From: Rhizomicrobium electricum
Lineage (GTDB): Bacteria > Pseudomonadota > Alphaproteobacteria > Micropepsales > Micropepsaceae
NCBI RefSeq assembly: GCF_011762045.1
Contig: NZ_JAASQS010000011.1
Location: 120,508 to 184,507, forward strand
Direction: 5' to 3'
DNA length: 64,000 bases
In this document: piece by piece, positions 52,602-59,778 of the stretch
Position numbering within the stretch: position 1 is the first letter of the stretch
How the letters are laid out: each line of letters starts with the position of its first letter
Program-made: the position numbers and the translations under genes
Notes under the pieces: generated by a model
Database searches by the model: none
Told to the model about the DNA's origin: nothing
Seen by the model: the letters and a program-made list of their open reading frames with translations, nothing else

Positions 52602-55178
52602 ATGAAATTGAAAATCGCGTTGTTGGCCGGAGCGGCGGTGTTGGTGGGGACGGGTGCATGTGCTCCCGCTCTCGCACAAGAGAACGACACCATGGAAACG
52701 GTCGTTGTCTCCGGCATGCGGGCCAGCCTCGAGTCCGCGATGAACATCAAGAAGAATTCGTCGTCCATCGTCGATTCGATCATTGCCGAAGATATCGGCA
52801 AGTTCCCCGATATGAACGTCGTCGATTCTTTGCAGCACATCACCGGCATTCAGGTTACGCGCGACTTTGGTGAAGGCGGCTCTAACGTCGCCATTCGCGG
52901 CCTGCAGCAGATTCAGACCACGTTGAATGGTCAGGAAGTGATGACCGCCGGCGGCAGTCGCATCCTGAACCTGCAGGACCTTCCGGCCGAACTTGTGGCC
53001 GGCGTCGACGTCTACAAGAGCCCGACCTCCGACCAGCTCGAAGGCGGTCTCGGCGGTCTGATCAATGTTCGCACCGCGCGTCCGTTCGATTTCAACGACA
53101 TGAAGGTGAGTGCCGACGTCCGGTTTGCCTATGCCGATCTGGCCGGCTCCATGAAGCCGCAGGCCTCTGGGATGTTCTCCGACCGCTGGAACACGAGTAT
53201 CGGCGAAGTTGGTGTTCTGCTCAATGCATCGTTCCAGAAGCGCGCCTTCCACCAGAGCTTCGACTCGGCCGGTTCGCCGTCGTGGAATACCGTCGCAATT
53301 CCCGGCACGTCGATTGCAACTTCGACGGGGTTCTGGAACCCGACACAGGACGGTCATCGCGATCGCTTCGGCCTTAACGGATCGATCCAGTGGCGTCCGA
53401 CATCGAGCCTCGATTTCTATTTCGACGCCAACTACTTGAAGTTTTCGACCTACGCCAACCAGTACGTCTACTACGCCTATCCGTCTTTCGCGAATTCTGT
53501 CCCTGGTTCATTCTCGGTGTTCCCTGGCACGAACGACCTGGCCAAAGGCAGCTTTGCCGGCGCCATGACCATCGGCACGCAGGGTGTTTCGCGCGATACC
53601 AATGACATCGTGCAGAACTACGTTCTGGGCGGCAACTGGAACCACAATGCGCTGACGGTCAGCGGATCGATCCAGTACGTTCGTAGCCGCAGCAATCTCT
53701 ACTATACGGCCGTGACGTCGACGACACCGGCTACCGGTATGTCGGAAGACATGACCACGACGGTTCCGTCGTACAGCTTTACCGGTGCTAATCTGACCAG
53801 TCTGGCGGCATACACGGTCACGGGTCTCGCCTACAACGAGAACCAGTACTATGCGAACCAGTTGGCCTCCAAGATTGATGCGCAATACGAAGCCAAGTGG
53901 GGCCCGATCAAGGAAATCGACGCTGGCATTCGCTACGTTGTCCGCGACAACGATTTCGTGCCGATCCGCTTCGTTGGCACGATGGCGGCCCGGCCTGCGA
54001 CCGAACTGTCCAACTGGATGGTTCAGTACAACAACCTGGGATTTGGTGGCGTTTTTTCGGGTTACTCGCTGCCGAACTCGATTTGGACCTTCAACCCGGA
54101 CATGATGCGTTCGAACCTCGCCGGTGTTCAGAACGCTGTTGGTAACACCAACCGTCCGTATGTCGATCCGAAGGCACCTTATACGCAGTCCGAGCGCATC
54201 ACCTCCGGTTATCTGCAGGCCAAAATCGAAACCGAACTGTTCGTTCCGATTTCGGGTACGGTCGGTGGTCGCATCATGAATACCAATACGTCGATCCACG
54301 GCTTCCTGGGGTCAGGCTCCCCGGTCGTCTATTCGCCGCTTGATGTGCACACCACGCGGACCGACTTCCTGCCGGCGGTCAACTTCACGGCGCACCTCTC
54401 CGACGATCTGAAGCTGCGCGCGTCGTTCTCGAAGACGCTGAACTTGCCGTCCTTCTCGAGCATGGCCCCCGGTTTGACCCTGGTGCCCGGTAACTTGAGC
54501 GGCAACGGCGGCAATCCCTTCCTCAAACCGATGCAAGCTACCTCCTACGATTTGTCGTTGGAGTACTACTTCGGTCGCGCGAATTCGCTCTATCTTGCAG
54601 CATTCGACAAGGAAGTTAAGAACTTCTGGGCGACCCGCGTGGTTCCGATGAGGATCGACGGCCAGGATTGGTCGATTACATCCACGGGCAATGCCTCCGA
54701 CGGCAAGGCGCGTGGCTTCGAAGTTGGGTACACCCAGTGGTACGATTTCCTTCCGGGTCCCCTCTCCGGTCTCGGCTTGCAGGCTAACTATACTTACGTC
54801 GACTCGTCAGCGCCTTCGCAGGTGGTTGGTCTGAACACGCCGCTACAATACCTGTCGCGTCACAGCTTCAACCTGATCGGCATGTATGAGATCGGTAAGA
54901 TCAACGCGCGCATCGCCTACAATTGGCGTTCGTCGTACTACAACTCGTTGTACGCAGCTTCCGGCCAGTTTGCCGGCACTGCGGCGACCTATAACAAGGC
55001 TTATGGCTGGCTCGATGCATCAATCGGCTATGACCTGAACGACAGCATTAGCTTGTCGGTGGAAGCCTCCAACCTGCTGCATACGCGTATCGATCAATAC
55101 TTCACCACGACCACGCGTCCCGCCAGCACGACCGTCAACGACCGCCAGTTCATCTTCGGCGTGCGTTACAAGATGTAA
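52602..55178 (+). CDS. TonB-dependent receptor, carbohydrate type
   Basis: This 858-residue outer-membrane receptor is of the Xanthomonas/Caulobacter group (TIGR01782-like). It has a signal peptide (MKLKIALLAGAAVLVGTGACAPALAQ) and a TonB box region (METVVVSGMRASLESAM). The plug shows IIAEDIGKFPDMNVVDSLQHITGIQV and SNVAIRGLQQIQTTLNGQEVM. A long barrel ends in the aromatic-rich VNDRRQFIFGVRYKM. A GGGAGG site lies 8 nt before the ATG. It follows the TRAP operon and is followed by a terminator and a propeller hydrolase. It likely imports oligosaccharides released by the locus. Confidence 0.95.
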   Translation: MKLKIALLAGAAVLVGTGACAPALAQENDTMETVVVSGMRASLESAMNIKKNSSSIVDSIIAEDIGKFPDMNVVDSLQHITGIQVTRDFGEGGSNVAIRGLQQIQTTLNGQEVMTAGGSRILNLQDLPAELVAGVDVYKSPTSDQLEGGLGGLINVRTARPFDFNDMKVSADVRFAYADLAGSMKPQASGMFSDRWNTSIGEVGVLLNASFQKRAFHQSFDSAGSPSWNTVAIPGTSIATSTGFWNPTQDGHRDRFGLNGSIQWRPTSSLDFYFDANYLKFSTYANQYVYYAYPSFANSVPGSFSVFPGTNDLAKGSFAGAMTIGTQGVSRDTNDIVQNYVLGGNWNHNALTVSGSIQYVRSRSNLYYTAVTSTTPATGMSEDMTTTVPSYSFTGANLTSLAAYTVTGLAYNENQYYANQLASKIDAQYEAKWGPIKEIDAGIRYVVRDNDFVPIRFVGTMAARPATELSNWMVQYNNLGFGGVFSGYSLPNSIWTFNPDMMRSNLAGVQNAVGNTNRPYVDPKAPYTQSERITSGYLQAKIETELFVPISGTVGGRIMNTNTSIHGFLGSGSPVVYSPLDVHTTRTDFLPAVNFTAHLSDDLKLRASFSKTLNLPSFSSMAPGLTLVPGNLSGNGGNPFLKPMQATSYDLSLEYYFGRANSLYLAAFDKEVKNFWATRVVPMRIDGQDWSITSTGNASDGKARGFEVGYTQWYDFLPGPLSGLGLQANYTYVDSSAPSQVVGLNTPLQYLSRHSFNLIGMYEIGKINARIAYNWRSSYYNSLYAASGQFAGTAATYNKAYGWLDASIGYDLNDSISLSVEASNLLHTRIDQYFTTTTRPASTTVNDRQFIFGVRYKM

Positions 55179-55215
55179 ATTTCACGATCCAGGACATTAT
55201 CCTCCCTGGACGATT

Positions 55216-55252
55216 GGCCGGCGATTCAGTTCCTGGACCGCCGGCCTTTTTT
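55216..55252 (+). terminator. Intrinsic terminator after TonB receptor
   Basis: GGCCGGCG (55216-55223) pairs with CGCCGGCC (55239-55246) and is followed at once by six T residues. It lies 37 nt after the receptor stop and 13 nt before the next ATG, so read-through into the hydrolase gene is probably limited. Confidence 0.85.
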
Positions 55253-55264
55253 ATGAGGCTCCAA

Positions 55265-56311
55265 ATGAATTTAACGCGCCGCAGGCTCGTCGCCGGATGC
55301 GCTGCCGCCGGTTTGGTTGGTCGCTCGCGAGGTGAGGCGGCTGACGCTCTTGCGCCATTTCGCACGCCATACAAATTCAATAAGCTGATCCTGGAAGCAT
55401 CCGGTGTCGACGGCAGCTTCGACAAACTTGCCGTTGACGATCCGTTTGTCTTTCGTGCCGAGGGCCGATTTTACATGCTTCACGTCGGCTTCGACGGCAT
55501 CGGTTATCAATCGGGTCTCGCCGTGTCGGACGACCTTCTGCATTGGAAGCGGGCCGGATTGATTTTTCCTCGCGATCCATCATCGAAGGTTTTCCGGTAT
55601 AACGCGGCGCTGTCATGCATTCTTCATGACGCCGAGCTCGGTTCGGCCTGCGAGCTTCAAAAGGTCGACGGCCGTTATGTCGGCGTTTGGCAGGCTTACC
55701 CCAGTCCCGGCTACGAAGAGGGGGCTGCGCTTATGGGGCTCGCTTGGAGCGATGATTTCCGGCATTGGGAGCGTGGCGACGTTATTCTCGAACCGGATCC
55801 CGGCGCGGAATGGGAAGCGGGAGGTCTATACAAGCCCTATCTTATCAAGGTAGGCGACACCTTTTTTCTTTACTACAACGCCAAGGACAAAGGTGCGCGA
55901 TGGCACGAACAGTCCGGTGTCGCCACATCCAAAGATCTGAAAACCTGGACGCGCTGTCGCGGCAATCCCATCCTTCGGAACGGTCCGGCAGACAGCAGGG
56001 ATGCGCGATTTGCCAGCAATCCATGGGTGGTTCGCGCGGGTAGCCAATGGGCGATGTACTATTTCGGACTGCCTAACGCCGGACATGCGTGCGATCTGCT
56101 TGCGCTTGGCAGCGATCCTTTCCATTTCGAGAAAGTTCCGGAAGTCATCGTTGAAGTTGGTCCGCCGGGATCGGTTGACGAAACCCACGCCCATAAGCCA
56201 GCTCTGATGACGTGGCAGGGTGATCTTTATCATTTCTATTGCGCAGTTTCAGGCAAGTGGCCCAACGAACGGCGCGGCATCACAGTTGCCCGCTCTCGCC
56301 CCTGGAGCTGA
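55265..56311 (+). CDS. Five-bladed beta-propeller glycosidase (GH43/GH130-like)
   Basis: This 348-residue exported protein has a Tat-like leader (MNLTRRRLVAGCAAAGLVG). It has the repeated propeller blades of clan GH-F and GH130 type enzymes: AVDDPFVFRAEGRFYMLHVGF, LAVSDDLLHWKRAGLIFP, LYKPYLIKVGDTFFLYYNAKD, GVATSKDLKTWTRC. Further acidic residues are in DARFASNPWVV and DETHAHKPALM. The ATG at 55265 lies just beyond a terminator; the open frame upstream to 55214 runs through that hairpin and was not used. Family number uncertain. An arabinofuranosidase role is plausible by context. Confidence 0.82.
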   Translation: MNLTRRRLVAGCAAAGLVGRSRGEAADALAPFRTPYKFNKLILEASGVDGSFDKLAVDDPFVFRAEGRFYMLHVGFDGIGYQSGLAVSDDLLHWKRAGLIFPRDPSSKVFRYNAALSCILHDAELGSACELQKVDGRYVGVWQAYPSPGYEEGAALMGLAWSDDFRHWERGDVILEPDPGAEWEAGGLYKPYLIKVGDTFFLYYNAKDKGARWHEQSGVATSKDLKTWTRCRGNPILRNGPADSRDARFASNPWVVRAGSQWAMYYFGLPNAGHACDLLALGSDPFHFEKVPEVIVEVGPPGSVDETHAHKPALMTWQGDLYHFYCAVSGKWPNERRGITVARSRPWS

Positions 56312-56675
56312 GTTATAGAATTATAGATAAGTGTGCAGTCAAAACGGCACTGAAGCGGTGCAGGTCTCGGAAGATAACTGAGCCACGATTGCTGCTCGCA
56401 TTGGGAATGTAGGCATCATGCATGGAGTGCCGTGTGCGGTGCAGAATGCGAACGGATGTAGTCGGAATGGCGAACGCTGAGTGTGCAATCCGTGTGCACG
56501 ACCATCAATAACTCGTTGAAATAACAATATACTCTGCACACTCCATCATGGGGGCGATACAGAATCTATGTGATTGGTCCGATTTCATTATTTCTAGTTC
56601 TAAGGGAAAGTTCGACGGGGAGGCGGAGCCTACCCGTTCTGGCGGTCCATCGACAACCCGCCGATGGCTCGGTTC
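56312..56675. other. Gene-free interval with repeated GTGTGCA elements
   Basis: This 364-nt interval lies between convergent genes and has no convincing coding sequence. It contains four exact or near-exact copies of GTGTGCA on the + strand, at 56331, 56432 (GTGTGCG), 56481 and 56492, and one inverted copy, TGCACAC, at 56535-56541. The copies at 56481 and 56492 are 11 bp apart, one helical turn. No terminator with a T-tract was found. Binding by the adjacent LytTR regulator, or a small RNA, are possibilities only. Confidence 0.4.
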
Positions 56676-57398
56676 TCAAATGGCGAAGCGGGAGCGGAAT
56701 TGGCGGGCGGCGCGGCGGCTCATGATCAGCGGCGCTTCGACATTGCGGACGTGGACCAGATAGCCGCCGCTGTCGTGCTGCTCGAGCCGGGTGACGTGCT
56801 CGCAATTGACGATGGCCGAACGCTGGATGCGGCAGAAATGGTTCTCCGGCAGCGCCTTCTCCCATTCCTTCATCGATTTGAGCACCATGCCCAGCGAGTG
56901 TCCGCCGACGATCACCTGGCTGTAGTCGCCCTCGGCCAGAATGCAGTCAATGCTCTCCACTTTCACGAAACGCGGCCGCCGGTCGATCGTCAGCAGGATC
57001 GAATCCGACATCGTCAGTCCGATCGGCGGCGCTTCCGGCCGCACCCGGTGCAGGAAGCGGTCGAGCGCCATGCGCAGGCGCTGCTGTCTGACGGGCTTCG
57101 TCAGATAATCCAACGCGTTGACCTCGAAGGCCCGGAGCGCGAATTCCTCATAGGCCGTGACGAAAATCACCCACGCCTCGACGTGAACGCGCTCGAACAA
57201 CTCGAACCCGGACGCGCCCGGCATTTGTACGTCGAGGAAGAGAAGTTCGGGTTTGAGCGCCGCGATGCGCTCCGCCGCCTCCGGGATCGAAGCCGCCTGC
57301 CCGACGATTTCGAATTCGGAATAGTCCTTGAGGAGGTATTCGAGTTCGTTGCGCGCGATCCGCTCGTCGTCGATGATCAGGGCCGAATGGCGCGTCAT
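56676..57398 (-). CDS. LytTR-family response regulator
   Basis: This 240-residue regulator has a receiver domain (HSALIIDDERIARNELEYLLKD; phosphoacceptor D56 in LLFLDVQMPGASG; VIFVTAYEEFALRAFEVNALDYLTKPV). The LytTR DNA-binding domain follows (VKVESIDCILAEGDYSQVIVGG, CRIQRSAIVNCEHVTRLEQHDSGGYLV). LytTR proteins bind paired direct repeats. It starts in a 4-nt overlap with the stop of its kinase gene. This is the last gene of the GntR, kinase, LytTR operon. Confidence 0.94.
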   Translation of the reverse strand: MTRHSALIIDDERIARNELEYLLKDYSEFEIVGQAASIPEAAERIAALKPELLFLDVQMPGASGFELFERVHVEAWVIFVTAYEEFALRAFEVNALDYLTKPVRQQRLRMALDRFLHRVRPEAPPIGLTMSDSILLTIDRRPRFVKVESIDCILAEGDYSQVIVGGHSLGMVLKSMKEWEKALPENHFCRIQRSAIVNCEHVTRLEQHDSGGYLVHVRNVEAPLIMSRRAARQFRSRFAI

Positions 57399-58642
57399 GC
57401 CGGCGTTCCCGCCGGCGCAAGCTGAAGCTCGATCTCGGCCGTGACCCAGCCGTCCTTTTCGTCAAGGCGGAATGAATGCCGCTCCGGAAAAGCCAGCGCC
57501 AGGCGTTCGCGGATGTTCTTCAGGCCGATGCCGGTGTCTTCGTTGGAGGCAGGCGCGTTCAGCCGTCCGGTGTTCGACACACGGATCGACAATGTCTGCT
57601 CGTGCCGGGTGATCTCCACGCGTAGCCGGAGCGGCAGGACGTCGCTCTTCATCCCGTGCTTGACCGCATTTTCTACCAGCGGGTGGATCAGGAAGCTCGG
57701 CAGCGACACGTTGAGCGCGGCGGGATCGATCTGCATCTGGGCATCAAGTTGCTGCTCGAAGCGGGTGCGCTGGATGGCGAGATAGTTCTCGATGGCTTCC
57801 ATCTCGTCCGCCACGGTTCCTTCGCCGCCGCGGCCGTCGAGCGAATAGCGCAGGAAGTCGGCCAGTTCGGTGATCATCCGCCGCGACTTGGCCGGATCCT
57901 CGAGCACAAGCCCGCGGATGGCATTGAGGGCGTTGAAAAGGAAATGCGGGTTGAGCTGATAGCGCAGCATGCGAAGCTGGGCCTGATGCGCCAGCGCCTT
58001 GGCTTCGCGCGCGTTTTCCCGTTCCAATCCCGCTTGGCGCCAGTAGTCGATGCCGAACGCCACGCATGAAACCAGCAGCAACGTGGTGCCGCTGGCAAGG
58101 CCGCCTTGGAAGACCAGCGCAACCCAGTTCATCGGGACCGCGATCCAGTGCGGCAGACCGACAAGGTTGATGGCGAAGTGGGCGATCAGAACCCATACCG
58201 CTCCACCGAAGAAGCACAAAAGAAACGGCGAGATGATCAACCAGACCGGATGGGCGCGTTCCCGTAGCCGGGCATAGATCAGGCAAATCGCGATGTTGGT
58301 GAGGCATGCGCTGCCGTTGTAGAGCAGTTCCCAGGCGGCGATATAGAACGCCTTGCCGGCTGGTTCGCGGCTGACCCAGTCGATGCCGTTGCTGGTCGCT
58401 ATCAAAAGGTAGGCGGCGACGATCACGGCGATCATAGGGCGAGTGCCGGTCATCTTGTTCAACTGCGCCTCCCCCCATTGAAAAACATTCGCCCACGCGG
58501 GTTGAACCGTCTGACGGCGATCGCCGGGCTGCCGCAAAGCGGTACCCTCCCGCAATTGTCCTATTTTGCTGTTTGCTGGGAGCGAGGCAAGTGGCTGCAC
58601 CGGGCGATCTCCGTCCAATTCGCGAGGTTTTGGCTGGGTCAA
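57395..58642 (-). CDS. LytS/AlgZ-type sensor histidine kinase
   Basis: This 415-residue kinase has a loosely structured N-terminus of 65 residues, then five or six membrane helices between about residues 69 and 200. A short coiled region (LERENAREAKALAHQAQLRML) leads into the His_kinase domain, with H233 in YQLNPHFLFNALNAIRGL. The ATPase region has HPLVENAVKHGM and GIGLKNIRERL. Such kinases pair with LytTR regulators, here the next gene (ATGA overlap). Its own start overlaps the GntR stop, again by 4 nt, so the three genes form one translationally coupled unit. The signal is unknown; a membrane-linked glycan or cell-wall cue is inference. Confidence 0.93.
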   Translation of the reverse strand: MTQPKPRELDGDRPVQPLASLPANSKIGQLREGTALRQPGDRRQTVQPAWANVFQWGEAQLNKMTGTRPMIAVIVAAYLLIATSNGIDWVSREPAGKAFYIAAWELLYNGSACLTNIAICLIYARLRERAHPVWLIISPFLLCFFGGAVWVLIAHFAINLVGLPHWIAVPMNWVALVFQGGLASGTTLLLVSCVAFGIDYWRQAGLERENAREAKALAHQAQLRMLRYQLNPHFLFNALNAIRGLVLEDPAKSRRMITELADFLRYSLDGRGGEGTVADEMEAIENYLAIQRTRFEQQLDAQMQIDPAALNVSLPSFLIHPLVENAVKHGMKSDVLPLRLRVEITRHEQTLSIRVSNTGRLNAPASNEDTGIGLKNIRERLALAFPERHSFRLDEKDGWVTAEIELQLAPAGTPA

Positions 58643-59523
58643 GCGCTGCGCATCGCACCGGCGAGAAACGCGCGGTCGATAAGATTATGAGTGTACCGGT
58701 CGGCCTCTTCGCCGCTGCGAAAGGTGATTGCCTGCAGGATTCGCCAGTGATCGCGGACGTGGTCCTGCCAATTGGCACCGTTCTGGCGCTGGAACCGAAG
58801 GGCCGCATCGATGGCGGCGGCCAGGCCTCGCGCCAATGAGGTCACGTAGGTGTTGCCGCTCGCCTGGAACACCGTGCAGTGGAAGTCCTGGCAAGCATGC
58901 TGATTGCCGTCGTCGGCGCGCATGGCATCGAATGCCGTCTGCATGCGGGCAAGCATAACGTCGGATCGCCGGAGGCTGGCGAGTGCGGCGGCTTTCGGCA
59001 TCAGCACGGCGAGAAGCTCGCGCAGGTCCTGCAATAGTTCCTTTTCGGGACCGGTTTCGAACAGCAGATCCAACACTTCCGGATCGAGGAACTGCCACAT
59101 CGACTTGTCGTTGACGATCGTGCCGCCGCGCGGATTGGAACTGACCATGCCCTTGGTAGCCAGAATCTGGATCGCTTCGCGATAGGTGGCTCGGGACACA
59201 TTCAACCGGTCGCTGAAGGCGATCTCCCCGAACAGCCGGTCACCGGGCTTGTATTCGCCCGACAGAATTGCGGCCGCGAGATCGCGCGCGATGCGGCCGG
59301 GTAGCTTCTGGCGCTTACGTCCCGGTTGAGACGCCGTTTCGTGTGCAGGCTCCCGCGCGTGTATGTCCGCTGAACTTTCGGTAGTGCGACCGACCTCCTC
59401 TCGGTAACCGCGAAATGCGTGTCCGATAGCGTCCGCATTGGGCAAAGTCGTCGGGGTTGCACCGGATTGCGCGATATTGCCGGACAGTGCTGCCATGAGG
59501 TGCATCTCGTGTCTCCGCATCAT
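58639..59523 (-). CDS. GntR-family (FadR/FCD-type) transcriptional regulator
   Basis: This regulator has up to 294 residues. An unusually long N-terminal extension of about 70 residues precedes the winged helix (LPGRIARDLAAAILSGEYKPGDRLFGE, LNVSRATYREAIQILATKGMVSSNPRGGTIV). The FCD ligand domain has ALRFQRQNGANWQDHVRDHWRILQAI and histidines that bind metal and carboxylate ligands in relatives. Starts at 59523, 59520 and 59505 (with GGAGA 6 nt upstream) are possible. FadR-type proteins often sense sugar acids. It is divergent from the 59779 receptor and shares with it the repeats at 59569-59606. It is one candidate for the regulator of the recurrent palindrome. Confidence 0.92.
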   Translation of the reverse strand: MMRRHEMHLMAALSGNIAQSGATPTTLPNADAIGHAFRGYREEVGRTTESSADIHAREPAHETASQPGRKRQKLPGRIARDLAAAILSGEYKPGDRLFGEIAFSDRLNVSRATYREAIQILATKGMVSSNPRGGTIVNDKSMWQFLDPEVLDLLFETGPEKELLQDLRELLAVLMPKAAALASLRRSDVMLARMQTAFDAMRADDGNQHACQDFHCTVFQASGNTYVTSLARGLAAAIDAALRFQRQNGANWQDHVRDHWRILQAITFRSGEEADRYTHNLIDRAFLAGAMRSA

Positions 59524-59568
59524 TCGTATGCGGGCGATTTTGCCAGAACGGAAAGCAGCAAAGCGATT

Positions 59569-59606
59569 TTATCGATTAGCGGTCGAAGTAATCGATAAGC
59601 GGTCGA
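59569..59606. promoter_or_regulatory. Repeat pair in GntR / TonB-receptor spacer
   Basis: ATCGATTAGCGGTCGA (59571-59586) and ATCGATAAGCGGTCGA (59591-59606) are direct repeats with one mismatch, exactly 20 bp apart (two helical turns). The outer TTATCGATTA and TAATCGATAA also form an inverted pair. This is a likely operator in the 255-nt divergent spacer, perhaps for autoregulation by the GntR protein. Confidence 0.55.
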
Positions 59607-59778
59607 TGCGGATCGTGTGGCGCAATAGGTCAGACAACAACAGTCACAGTCGGTCCAAATTTTTGCATGCTGAAGACGGAAATACCGAAAGAAGCTGGTC
59701 CAGATTTTTTGTCTGAGTTATCAGGCGATGCGAGCGGGGGCTTCCGCTGCACCAAGAAATATCGCTGGGAGGAACAGC

